DNA of 64,000 nt from NCBI GenBank assembly GCA_020747015.1, contig JAGTJM010000001.1, positions 558,001 to 622,000 on the forward strand, given 5' to 3'. The translations under genes and the position numbers were made by a program. Below are positions 21,826-33,591 of the stretch, piece after piece. The DNA is from Pyrenochaeta sp. MPI-SDFR-AT-0127. Its lineage: Eukaryota > Ascomycota > Dothideomycetes > Pleosporales > Cucurbitariaceae. The notes under the pieces were generated by a model that saw only the letters and a list, made by a program, of their open reading frames with translations, had not been told where the DNA came from and did no database searches. Every line of letters starts with the position of its first letter. Position 1 is the first letter of the stretch.

Positions 21826-24800
21826 ACGCAAAAGACTGCCAACGTGGTACTGTGAAGCAGCCGAAACAGGAAAGTCGAGCGTCTGGGAAGGATCGATACG
21901 AGGTACAGCGCCCAAAAATAAGAACAGAGAGTTCGCTTCAAAGCTCCTCTTCGTCGGCCCTTGCATATGATGGCTTCATGCCATGCTCCATTCCACGTGG
22001 ACGCACTGTGATTACCATTTGGCCGGATAAATGCGCGGCCCTCATTGGCAACCATGCGCTTTGGGGGCTGGTCCAGACATTGAACCATTCTACGGGAAGA
22101 GACATCAGGCGCCACAAGTGTAAGGCAAGCGTGTGCTAACAGGGTGCACGCAGGCGCACGCAACCACTACAGCTCGGCGAGGATGACAACCAACTACATT
22201 TGCGATTTGTTGAGTAGGAAAATGTGCCTAAGATCAGTTGCACTTGCCACGACTCGTGGTGTATTCTGCACGGCGGAGGCCTAGACGCCGGTGTCATCAG
22301 GTGTATGTGTGCATGCAATGTTAGCCAGATGAAATGTAGAACCCTCAAAATCTTCCCAGATCAGTAAGCCCCAGTGTGAATGATGTGCGAACGACTTGCT
22401 TGGCACATGCTGTTGCTGTGGGGTGCTGGCATCAACAACCTAAAAACAATCAGGTAACAATTCGCATCACGCATCAACCTTCTCTTTCCGACCATCTCTA
22501 AGCAGTTCCCCAAAAGCAAACATGTGGGCGCTTCGGGCACGCCGGACCTAACAACTCGTGGCGCTACACAGTTCGGACCCACAAGAGGAAGCGCAAGCCA
22601 CAACCAGTTCCGGAGGGGCGGTGGTGGCACAGGGATGCTTTGTGCGTTCCTGCAGCAGCGTACCTGATCAACCGATCCTTCGTAAGATCAGCTGTGTTGT
22701 GCGTTGATGACGACGCTGACCGATGCTGCGCTGCGTCGCAAGTTGTGTCTAGTTGTGTGACCGTCGCAGCGCCAACTTCAGCAAACTCCTTGAATACGGT
22801 GACGCGTCGGTATCGACTAGCTGCCATATGTGCGGGGTTCTACCGATAGAGTTCGGCTTTGAGTGTTGCTGGCTGCAGCAGCATCGTGATGGTTGCAAAG
22901 CGCTCGCATCGCCAGAGGCTTATTGAGCGAGGAGACCCAATTGACCGGCATCGTGCCGTCTTCGGCCACCACCAAAGCAAGTGTGCGGCATTTTGTCCGA
23001 TCGGTCAATTCCAAGTGATGCCGGCGTTGATCTGGTAACCTGTCATTTAACGGCAGACCGACTGTGCGCCTGGTCTGTCCGCCTCTCCGCACACTGTCCA
23101 GTCTGCTGGGACGCTCGTTGGCCTTTGAATCGTCGCTTCTGCGCCCAGATCGCGATTGCGTCGTAAGAGCTCCGGTGTAAATCTGTAACAGCAGCACCGC
23201 TACTGTCCACCATCCTGAAACAGCAGACTTCTGGTAGAGTTGAGACTGCAGCAGCCGAGGGGTGGCGATGGTGTGGCAGACAATCTTGCACGAGCTTTGA
23301 CGTAGCCAGCGCCCCCTGCAGATCGATCTCTTGCTGCCCGTGTACGGCATAGGGTAACATATTTTTCTCCGGCGGTCAGAACTCCTTCCTCGCCCTGGAG
23401 CACTGGCAGAAGCATGGACGGGTGAACAGGCCAAACGCAGCGACAAGTTTTTTATTTCCATTTGGCGAGCGGCAGGGGTAAGGAGAGTCAAATTGCGAAT
23501 GAAAAGCAAACGAACGCCCTGACGAGGTTTCAGACTTGATCCCTGTTAGCCCACGTGGAATTGCAGCCTCAGCTGTGACGATGCGTTGCCCTCGCTGACT
23601 CTCCGGAAGCGGTCGTTGGCTCTACAGGCCGTCGGGTGGCTTAATCCCGCGCTCTGCTCCTTTTCCCGGACCAGCCGTCCAATGCAGATTTCGCCGGACA
23701 GCCAGTCCTGGGTGCCCAAAGGCGGCGGAAAACAAGGCAGGCTGGTAGGGAGTTCGCCAGGGGCTGCTCTTACTTCGGACACAAACATGCACCAGGATCA
23801 ATACGAGCTCCATAAACAAGGCAAGCGGGGGGACAAAAATAATCATGACATGGCTCTCCGTCTACCGGCTTGCGTATTTCTCAGCCTACTTGCTCAGGAC
23901 AAAACCTTGTGCCGCGGCTTCTTGTACAACTGATTCAGAGAGCAACAAGGCAATGACACGGCAAAACTCACCGCCAACGGGTACCAGCACAGGCAGTGGA
24001 GCGACTATCCAGGGGGCTGCCGAAATTGAATGGAAGCCTGGAAGAAGCACGGGAGAAGGCACCAAATGCGCGCTAGATCGTCAAAGCTGTCCTGAAGCGT
24101 GGGCGTGGGCAAGTGGGCGACGTCGCAAATTGGGTGACGAAAATTCGTCACCGTGTCTGTTTGGCCGATGGCTTGCCTCCGTGTCAAAGTTTGACCTTGA
24201 CACGGGAACCAGAAGCTAGCCATTCCTGTTCGCGAAGCTTTCGCAAGCAAACCCTTTTGAACACGGTCGTACGCGAGGCTTTGGGGACAGTACTGCCGAC
24301 AATTGCCTGCCCAGGATGGAATAGGAGGACTACGTTTCAATTACCACGACAGTTCCCACTAGCGAAGCCTACTTGGGATAAGCTGCGAGTGCAAGGAAGT
24401 GATGTCAGACTTAGTACACGCTGCCTGCTGGTTAATCATGCTGCGCTGAGCCTGCGGCTTTGCCTGAGATGTGACGCGTTGTGCGAATGATAACCCGCAA
24501 CAGTACTGCGACAGGGTTGGATCAACACGATCTTCACACAGTCACGAGGGCGATGAAACGACAAGCAGCGGAGCGCTACTTCGTGTTTCCTCTCACCCGT
24601 GCTCATTAATTGACCGGGATGAGCGATGTTTCGGCATGCTTTAGCTCATGCACAAGCCAGGAGCCACCCCTTTCTTGTCCCATCAGCCCAACGCCTCCTT
24701 CACCGCTTGGGCCGTGCCATGCGCTGCCTAGAATAATTACACACATCGTCAAAAGTACGTAGCTGACCGACATTTTAGGGCTCTGTAATCTGAGCACAAA

Positions 24801-24868
24801 CATAAATACTTTGAGCCCCGTCTTCCGTGGCCTTCGTTTCATCACACAGCCGGACACCCCACGAGCGC
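21826..24868. other. Gene-poor region, left part
   Basis: Three kilobases of balanced base composition without a supported gene. The longest frame, 230 codons on the minus strand at 22817-23509, is Arg/Ser-rich with no recognisable domain and no flanking splice partners. It is taken as chance. No tandem repeats were seen by eye. Confidence 0.45.
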
Positions 24869-24991
24869 TATATAGCCTTACAGTCTTCTACCACAGCCAC
24901 TCCAAGACACTGACCATCTCACCACACAACCAACACTCTCGACCTTCACGCTCCATACCAACCACCAAGCCTCACGCTCAACACAAACACA
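24869..24991 (+). promoter_or_regulatory. TATA box plus CA-rich 5' leader
   Basis: TATATA at 24869-24874 is followed by about 115 nt of C- and A-rich, G-poor sequence (repeated CACAAC/CCAAC-type words) that ends in ACACAAACACAATGGCC. This combination of TATA, CA-rich leader and good start context is what strongly expressed filamentous-fungal genes look like. It is a sequence-based promoter call with no expression evidence. Confidence 0.5.
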
Positions 24992-25096
24992 ATGGCCGCC
25001 CTCATCTACGACGAGTCCAACATGTCCTCTCAAAACCTGCCCCCAAGCCCAGGTCCTCCACCAACGCGTCCTCTGCCACCGGTCCCATCGAAATAG
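24992..25096 (+). pseudogene. 34-codon ORF behind a strong promoter, possibly a frameshifted gene start
   Basis: An ATG in good context opens MAALIYDESNMSSQNLPP and then a Pro-rich tail, ending at TAG after 34 codons. Just before the Pro-rich part, shifting by one base within a run of C (about 25038-25042) would instead continue as a Ser/Thr segment and GPIEIDSELAAHLIQ for roughly another 25 codons. Either this is a true micro-ORF, or it is the first exon of a gene damaged by a one-base change, or a sequencing error. No downstream domain could be recognised. I cannot name a product. Confidence 0.3.
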
Positions 25097-28000
25097 ACTC
25101 GGAACTAGCCGCACACCTCATTCAACGTTCGTCCTTTCCGACTCGCAATTGGCTTTGGCGCATCTCAATATCGATACATATTCCGCATTATTACCATACA
25201 ACAACACCTTAATGACCCACCTACCTCAACATGGAACCGCGCATTGCTGCAGTCGGGCGTGCCGCCGTCATGCAAAGCATCTGCAGCATCCAGCACGATC
25301 TGATCTTCGATGCGCCGCGTGCATCAGAACCAGATTAGCCCCGGTCACTCACCTGACACTCCACGCGCTTCCCGGTTAAAAGCAAGTCTACACAAGCCAT
25401 CGGATAACAGCATCCCCAACACCACGCCGACTAGCCTTGGTTGCTGCAAGCCACCGACACTTGCCGCCTGGCGTTCACCATGTCTTGCTGACATGCAACG
25501 CACGACTCCTTCGCCTGCCGCACCTGGCGCGCGCTCTTTCTCCTCTTTGACTCCAATGTCGAGTCATGGCCTCGCTCTCGCACATCCAACACACGCCGGC
25601 TCGGGTGGACGGAACGCAGCGATCTCCTCTTTTTCTTCCCTATAGACGCCGAGTTTCATTTTTGGCACCCAACGACACAGCCCTTGTAATTGTGAGCGCA
25701 TTTCAGTACCTTGGATTTAATATTGCATCAGCTGGCGCTAGGGATCGTGGGGGCCACAATCGTGTACACTATAGCATCTTGTGTTTATTTTGGGTGTCTA
25801 TTGCTGTTTTTAGCGGCATTATAGCCAGGAGGAAACCTATGGAATACCCAATTTGTCTCGTAGCATTAATCGTTTGATCTAAGATCATCTACCCTTATAT
25901 TTGAACCAATATTGCTCAATCTGAAACGTGCGTGCGGTTCGGTGCTGTCATCACGCTACCACCTCTTGGACATGCGTATCCTAATGACCATCAGACAGCC
26001 ATCGTCTTGGAGCTTTCCCATTAGAGGCCGTAGTCGCCGCTGGTCTGTTCCAGCAATAGTGTGCCGTTCCCGGACGGCTCCCGTCCACACCCTCTTCACT
26101 GCATCGCTAAGACTGATGGGATCAATGTCATCCTCCACCAGCCCAGCGGGACCATGATCCACGAGTGAGCGGTCCTTAGCGTCCACCTCAGGCACATGGT
26201 GCCTGATCATCCGGCCGTGGGGCCCGTGGTGACGTAGGTTTAACAGGTGCAGTATACAACCAATACACACTGTTGACAATCCTTCGCTGTTGCTGCATGC
26301 TCCTGTGAGTCCCCGCAGCTCCGAGCCATCCGCATGACCGGATTGTTCTTGCTAGCCTTGGACGACACGATACCAGGCCGCCCATGCAGGACCACGACAA
26401 CCGCCTCCCAACCATCCTTGGACAAGAAGGACTATTTTGGACTTTTCTCACATCATCAGGTCGTATCAAGGCCGCAGTGACCTACCCGGCTACACTTTCC
26501 CCCAATCACTCAAGCATTCAAGTACGACAGGGCCCATGCCAAGCCCTGCATCTACACAGATGACTCTACGCTTCACGGCCCACATTAGCAAGTTGCCTAG
26601 TCCTACCAGGGCGGCTACCAGACACTAGACTACCTTGATTATCCATCAGTGCAATTTGCCATGTTGCACAGCATTCACCGCTCGACAGGGCCCACCCACA
26701 TATCGATGCTCCCCCACTAGCGGGCGGTCTACCAACACGATATCCCGAGCATTATACCCTCCCTTAACCATGAGCGCATCGAGCGCGTAGCTGGCTCCAC
26801 CGCTCCTTCAGCGCGCCCGTACGCGTTACATTGTTGGGGCAGCCACATCAGTTCTCGCAAGTCGGATGCGCATGCCGAGCAATTGCAACAGGACAAGATG
26901 GACAGCGCCGCGGCGTTCTGCACCGTTCAGGGCAACACAGTGTCGCAGGATGGAGACCACACCTCGCTACTAGTACTAGCACGCCTCGTGTTAATCATTC
27001 GACAATCAGGCTCCAAGCCGCGCCATGGTCCTGCATCTGCTACCGATAAGAGACGCAGCATCAGTACAGCGAAACGTTAGCCACTTTAAGAAGAAATCCC
27101 GGATTATCTGGCCACATGATCAGAAATCAAACATGCGCAATCTCAAAAACTCCTTTACATTGGACAGGGTGCTCACAGACATATCGCTTATTCAACGTTC
27201 TTACAGTGTTGACAGTGTACGAAACACGAACAACGGTGTCAGACGTCAATCCATGCCACATTGGATCCCAAGTGTCCCGCACGCCATGGTCCAATGCATC
27301 CTGTGCCTTACCGGCTGCAACGTATGGAAACCTGCAATCAGCCTTCGATGCAGCGCCCTCAGGCACATCAATCACATGCGCATGCAGCCCTCCCTGCACC
27401 TCCAAGGCTGCTCTAACCCCCTGCCGGCAGATCATGAAGGCGCGCTTGCAATTCCGCAAATCATGTTGTGACATGATGATCGTGGGTTCAAGAGCAGGAT
27501 TACTGTGCTTGCGAATTTTTCGACGGCGTAGGCCCGAGTTGTGATTAGCCCTGTATTGGGCATCCATCTGTATTGAGCACCTTGACCTATTTGTCACTAG
27601 AGAGTGAGTCACAGTCAGCGGTGAACATGTCAAACTTGGACACGGGCAAACGTTGTGATTTGCCCTCGCTTGACACCAAATGACCAGGTGGTCGGGACAT
27701 CGTGCGCGATTGGGCGCCGTTGAAGGATGCAACTGCCGGTCAACGTTCAATTCTTCCAACTACCAACAAAATCATCCATCTCCCTAAACGAAGTTCGTGG
27801 ACGCTAAACACAAAGCTTCATTTGGCGTGGTCATGATTGCATTTGCACTGCTTCCCAGTCGCATGCGCTGAGTGTTAGACCCATGATCATCGCCAGCCAA
27901 GCATCGCAACGTTAGCGAACGGATCACAACCTTTCAGGGACAAAAAATAATACTCAGACAAGATTAACTGTTTTCTTCGGTTGATGCAACTGGACACGAA

Positions 28001-29250
28001 ATCTCTTCACCTCACATTCCTCCGTTTAGTAGCCTAGGTTTTTCCGCCTCTGTTCCTTCTTCCAACCTTTAGTTCATTTCGCTTCTAAATCGCCCGAATG
28101 CCTATCAATTCATCCTATCTCTATCGTTTGGACCCTTCCCCATGTTGATGCGACACGATGACATGGATTGCGTACCCACGCGTCGTCTACGCAACCTGCT
28201 TACCGGTTTATCAGGCACTCCTTGCAATCACACCATCTTTAGTCCCACTTGTCCCACGCGAGGAGTCGCTGTCGTTAAAACAAGCAGCTCTGATGGGCTG
28301 TATCGTAAATGCGTTCATGCAAGGACCCAATTTAGGTATTGTGGGTTCTCTTGCGTGGTCTTGCCACCACAATTTTCGCCTGAAACACGTCTGAAAGAGC
28401 CGGCACCTCAGGCATCAAGGCTTGCGGCAAGATGAAACCGGAGCCACCCCGCACTACTACCACTCTTTTGCTCGCGGGATGGCGTTCGTGAGAACCTTCC
28501 TTTGCGCTTCGGGCGGCCCCTCGGTCCTTTGCACTCGCCACATCTACCGGTGCCGCATTTATCAGCCGGGCTGGTGGGCTCCGCGTCAGCGTTTCGTCTA
28601 CTCCCAACGAACCAAGACGACTTAAACCTGTAGACATGGTCACCACCACCACATGTCCAGGCTTATCGTTTCATTAGCGACGATGAGACCATCCCACGCT
28701 TCACCACGTGGTGAGATTTACCCGGCTTACAATAATGCATGAACCATGCTTTGTCAAATCGCCTGCATATCAGGGGTTCCAATCCTTCTGTATCTCAGAC
28801 CGATTTGAGAACCATGAAGTGTTCTGGACTGAACCCTTGATACATGCAAAGGTTCGCACTGATGGAGTGATCGGTATGACATTTCCACGTGGCTTGGCCA
28901 GCTATCAAACTGGAGTGATCGGCATCTCTGAAAAGCATGTGGCAAAGAAGTGAAATGACCGCTTAGGATGCATTAGGGAGATGTAGTGGCCTTCATGTGC
29001 ACTTTAACGAAGATGACTCGCAAGATTCTGCTCGCCCCGGAAGGTGAAATCTCTGCGTGGCGAAGGTTAATCACAATTGTGATATCCGATCTTTTGGGCA
29101 AAGCCAGCGATGCTAGTCGCTTCCCTGATCCTGCAATATTCACATTCGTCTATGCGGAGCTGATTGGGCCTTATTTTTCCGACTTCATTCTGCCTCGTCC
29201 AATTTATACAATATCATTCTCTAAATCTTAGAAACTGTCCTGTCTGTCTT
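25097..29250. other. Gene-poor region, right part, with broken coding-like traces
   Basis: About 4.1 kb without a supported gene. Plus-strand frames between 25,950 and 27,080 are interrupted every 20-60 codons. Runs such as YQGGYQTLDYLDYPSVQF (about 26,608-26,660) look more protein-like than chance but match nothing I know. A 78-codon frame at 28158-28394 is hydrophobic (VVYATCLPVYQALLAITPSL). The minus-strand frame at 27127-27759 has no recognisable domain. I read this as either decayed genes or non-coding DNA. Confidence 0.35.
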
Positions 29251-30621
29251 TTATTTTGCGCTGTAACATTTCAACAGCGCGCCCAGACTTAAACTCGTTC
29301 CGGTCTGTAATAACAAGTTCAGTGCCCCGGTCCCAAGATATGTAGGGCACTTGATCGCTTGTGCCTCATTCACAGCTATTCTCAATTTCTCGATATAACC
29401 TCCAAGCACCTTTCCGGTGCCGTCTTCTTTTCCATCCAATATGTCTACCATCTTCGCACCAGCTTGTTGAAACATTGTGCTACCTCCTGCGGCATCACAT
29501 GCCAGCTCGTATAGCTGAGGTAGAGGGATACCTACGTGTTTTGCTAGAGAAATAGATTCAGCTGCAGAAACGAGGTGAATGCCAGTCAAGAGGTCAACTA
29601 CAAGCTGTAGCTTGGCCTCCTTCTCTTCGGCGGACAGGCTACTCTGAATGTTGGCGACGGGCTCAGACGTCCATAGGCGGACAATACCGGCATCGTCGTT
29701 GGCGCCCCAGCCGCGATCTAACGCAGAGAAATAGACTTGTTCTGCAACTGAGCAAAGTGTTGCTGGGAAGACTACACTTCGGGACATTGAGGTGATAATG
29801 CTCTGCAGTCGTCGTTAGCGCATAGCTCCAAATGAGTCAAGGTGAGAATCAATTGAATAGTAACATACCGTATCCTTGAGGATGATCGTCACAGCACTTG
29901 CACCAGGGAAGTAATCTTCTTTGAGGGTCCGCTGACTCCTGTTCTCGAACATCCAGCTCCACCCCGTGCTTCCAATCACCGCATCACGCACATCTTTTCC
30001 ATTCAAGCCTAATCTCGCACCAAATCCATATGCCTCGTTCAGAGCGAGAATCTGGATTGCCGCAAGCACCTGATGCACCATTTTCATGTTACTTCCTGCG
30101 CCAATTCCGCCTGCTACGATGAATAGTTTTGATGGCGCCGACAGCTCTTCTAATAATGACTTCCCCTTTTCCATCGCCGCATCGGACGCTCCAGCCATGA
30201 TGCTCAAGGTGCCATCTGCAGCTCTCCCCGCGCCTCCAGAGACTGGTGCATCGATGAAGAAAATATCAGTCCTCCCGATCTCCGCCAACTTGCTTTCCAC
30301 ACTCTGAGCATACGCACTGGGGACCGTCGAGCACAGCAACAGTGTTGCCCCCTGGGGTAGCGCATTGACAATACCGTCTTGATCGAACAAGGCGGGCTGT
30401 GCTTGCTGTGCTGATGCAACCATGACGATGTAGAAAGGCTTTTCCCTAGCTGACTCGGAGAGAGAAGTGGATGGAATACCGCCTGCTGCTTTGAATTTCT
30501 CCAGGGAAGGGGGATAGACGTCGAAGCCGGTCACGGAGTAACCTTGCTTGACGAGGTGCGTGGCCATGCCGAAGCCCATGGCTCCTAGGCCACAGAAACC
30601 GATGTTGGGTTTGGTGGACAT
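29251..30621 (-). CDS. 3-hydroxyisobutyrate/beta-hydroxyacid dehydrogenase-like, duplicated C-terminal domain
   Basis: NAD(P)-dependent oxidoreductase of the 6-phosphogluconate/3-hydroxyisobutyrate dehydrogenase superfamily. Exons 30621-29869 and 29802-29251 join over a 66-nt intron (GTATGT...TGCAG). The product is 434 residues, about 130 longer than a standard family member. The Rossmann fingerprint GFCGLGAMGFGMATHL is at the N-terminus. The substrate loop APVSGGAGRAADGTLSIM and the catalytic-Lys helix NMKMVHQVLAAIQILALNEA follow. A second all-helical domain repeats this pattern (KLQLVVDLLTGIHLVSAAES), as in fungal two-module members related to L-threonate dehydrogenases. The substrate is therefore probably a small beta-hydroxyacid, but which one is not shown. 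It is divergent from the Gfo/Idh/MocA gene. A start at 30681 is possible; MSTKPNIGF is preferred because the fold begins there. Confidence 0.88.
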
Positions 30622-31857
30622 ATTGATGGTTGTTGAGGTGGACTGGCGATGATGTATGAGGGCTCGAACAAACCGACTCAAGTAGCGATATGAGTAGATA
30701 TAGATTTCAGAGATGTCGGAGGGACTGTGGCCGTGAATAAGGCTTGTGAAGATGCCCGTGTCTTATGATTGAGTGGGATAATTGGCTGAGATCTTGAGAT
30801 TTTCCACGTCTTTTCCGAATGACTGTCGAGCTCTTTCTGCTTCAATGGATCATACCTTGCTAAACAGCGCAAGCACTATGTGGAGCAGAGGGTGGCATAT
30901 AAGACGCAGGAATTTCCTAGGCACTGGAAATATTACGAGCTCAGTCATTAATGCCTCTCAACATGCGGTCCGACGTTGAATCGTCGTTGCCATGGGCGGC
31001 AAAAGTGCAGCATTCGTCCAGTAACATTCATCTGAACTACCCCGCACTACGACCAAAATGGTAGGCGGGGTAGCTGGACCGGCAAAGATCGCACCGAAGG
31101 CGGGCCATCGGCACTTGACCGATGGATGTCTCTGTTGGGGAAGCCGGGTGTGAATGGTGGAGGACGGAGAATGCGCCGATGTTTCCTCAGGTTCGAGGTA
31201 GCTGTCTTCGACATTCTCGGACTTTCTGCGTGTTGTCCCAATTGCCTGCACGAACTGGGGTTAAAGCTAGACTACTTGCCAGTACTTCTCAATTGGACTA
31301 CCATGATTTCTCCTTCGTCCACATTATAACGGTATAGAGCAAATCGCATGCTTCGGCAGGAGCCCCACTTTGGTGCACTCCGGACCTATCTTTCAGGATA
31401 TACAGTCTTCCGCGTTTGAGCAAATGTATGTCACATGTCAGCAGGCATTGAGTCAATCAATGGCTGGAGGCTGCATACTCACTCCTTGCGAACAATGTGA
31501 GTGTCCAGAATGAAGGATAGCGGGAGCAGCAATCATGTCATGTGCAATCCAAGTCTGTAAGCAATTCACCATAACGGTTCTTGCTAACCTGCTTTCAGAC
31601 TAGTTCATCCTTCCTCCAAGTCTTACACCATGCTTGCCCAGGTCGCGAGATATCGAGTGGCTTATTGGTGACTGGCCCGCTCGCCAGAAATATACAGTTC
31701 TCATGTCGACCCGTATTCGCAACCACCCCCGCCGTCTTCGGCGACCTGCCTGATTCGACTGGGGTGCAGATACACAAGTTGGCATTCCCAACCTCCTCTA
31801 TAACCCAGGCAGCATCAACACTTCATTGTCACCGTCCCGATACATTCTGATTGCACA
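30622..31857. other. Intergenic between divergent oxidoreductase genes
   Basis: About 1.2 kb that must contain two divergent promoters. No ORF with features and no repeats seen. Confidence 0.5.
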
Positions 31858-33282
31858 ATGGCGGGCCTCGACTTGATTAATTATGTTGGTGATTTTTTGG
31901 AATGGCTCTCTCGCCGACCAGCTGTGACAAAGAAGGAAGACGCGCTGCGCTTTGGCATCCTTGGAGCGGCGAATATCGCGTGAGTAATTCGAATCCGATG
32001 GTTTTGTTTGAAACGAGGACTTACGAGAGTGGAGATAGTCCTCAAGCATTAATTCTACCTGCGCGCTCACACGCAGAAGTCCTCGTCGTGGCCGTTGCTG
32101 CTCGTGACAGGAAGAGAGCCGAGGCATACGCCAAGAGAAATGGAATACCCATTGTGCATGAGAATTACGACGGTGAGTGATGTTTGACCTCACAATATCG
32201 CAGTGCAAGGTCTTGTCTTGTCATGAATCAAGATACTCATACGCAAGACAGACCTCATCAACGACCCCTCCATAGACTGCATATACAACCCCCTCCCCAA
32301 TGGCCTGCACTACGAATGGACCCTCAAAGCGCTTAAAGCTGGCAAACATGTGCTCCTAGAGAAACCCTCTGTTTCCAACGCTGAGGAAGCAAAGGCGCTA
32401 TTCGGGCACCCTATTCTACAATCACCAAATGCGCCAGTTCTGCTTGAGGCGACCCACTATCGATTTCACCCCGCATGGTCCACGTTGCTCTCACTTTTTG
32501 ACAAAGAGAATGTTGAAGAAGTAGATGCGCGAGTCGCGCTCCCAGGAGGCTTTTTTTCGGGAGATGACATTAGATTCAAGTATGACCTAGCTGGTGGAAC
32601 GCTAATGGATCTTGGGCACTACCCCTTGTCTGCCATGCGTGGCATTTTTGGAGCCGAGCCTACCTCCATTACTTCCGCAACGCCTCGACTCATGGGCAAA
32701 GGCTTTGATGACAGATGCGATGAAGCAATGGTAGCAACGTACACCTTCCCCAACGGCGGTAAAGCCAGAATCTCTGCAGATCTTTCATCTCGGGGCGGAT
32801 ACTGGTTTCCCTGGTTGACGAGCAGGTGGCCTTGCCTCTGGAGAGACTTCCCACCTTGGCTAAGCATTAAACTGCGAGAAGAAAATCACGGCCAGCATAA
32901 TGGCCTTGAGCACATTTCTCAACGAACCATCGTATTGAATAACTTCATGGGCCCAAATCTCTGGCACAGAATCGATATCAACACAACGTCAACTTGGCGA
33001 AACGCCTCTGGCGACGTGGTGAGGGAGTCGAAATCGACAGAGTCTAAAAAGGCATATGTGTGGCCTGAAGAAAGTGGTGTTGAGACCAAAGGCGAGGATT
33101 TCTGGTCTACATATCGATACCAACTCGAAGAATTTGTGAATAAGATCAAGGGGAGGAAGGGTAGTGGTGCATGGCTTGATGGGACGGAGTCGATTAAGCA
33201 GATGGAACTAACTGATAAGACGTATGAAAAGGCGGGGATGTTGGTGAGACCAAGTAGTAAGGTTCTCAGAGCAGAAGGCTGA
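31858..33282 (+). CDS. Gfo/Idh/MocA family oxidoreductase (dihydrodiol / D-xylose dehydrogenase-like)
   Basis: NAD(P)-dependent sugar or diol dehydrogenase. Three exons: 31858-31979, 32039-32172 and 32252-33282. Introns of 59 nt (GTGAGT...GATAG) and 79 nt (GTGAGT...GACAG) restore one 428-residue frame. The nucleotide-binding strand is RFGILGAANIAPQALILPAR, followed by LVVAVAARDRKRAEAYAKRN. CIYNPLPNGLHYEWTLKALKAGKHV leads to the LLEKPS motif that carries the catalytic Lys of the family. The C-terminal alpha/beta domain includes GGTLMDLGHYPLSAMRGIFG. A Trp-rich insertion (about residues 245-275) is present. The enzyme resembles fungal dimeric-dihydrodiol/NADP-xylose dehydrogenases, but the substrate is inferred only. 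The divergent neighbour is also a dehydrogenase, which hints at a shared catabolic role. Confidence 0.88.
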
Positions 33283-33591
33283 GTTTCGGGGGCTGTAGAA
33301 ATGCCGCAGCCATGAGCAAATTGGGTATGTGTTGTAGGTGGAGGACAGAGAGTGAAGATTGCTATTACCGTCAAGAGTAGTTGAGCATTCATGTTAATCT
33401 GAAAGTCTTCACATATTCATAAAATGAAAAGATAATTTTGTCTTAAATGTGGCTCAGCCGTTCTGCTATAGATATTGGCATCATGGCCTTGTTGACGAAA
33501 CGAAAGATATGTACACAACACCATCAACCATCAACAAAAGCATCTATATACAGCCACGGCCCACTTCACCCACAGATTTTACTCAAGTAAC
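33283..33591. other. Intergenic, convergent 3' ends
   Basis: About 310 nt between convergent stops of the Gfo/Idh/MocA and GH5 genes. Presumably 3' UTRs and terminators; nothing else seen. Confidence 0.5.

Noticed and set aside
22817..23509. 230-codon minus-strand frame in the gene desert
   Set aside because: Arg/Ser-rich with no domain, no good start context and no splice partners; consistent with chance in a GC-balanced region.
27127..27759. 210-codon minus-strand frame
   Set aside because: No recognisable motif; an equally long plus-strand frame overlaps it, as expected for chance openings in the same codon phase pattern.
28770..28795. T-loop-like GGGGTTCCAATCC
   Set aside because: The loop lacks the purine after TTC, and no acceptor or anticodon stem pairs around it, so it is not a tRNA.
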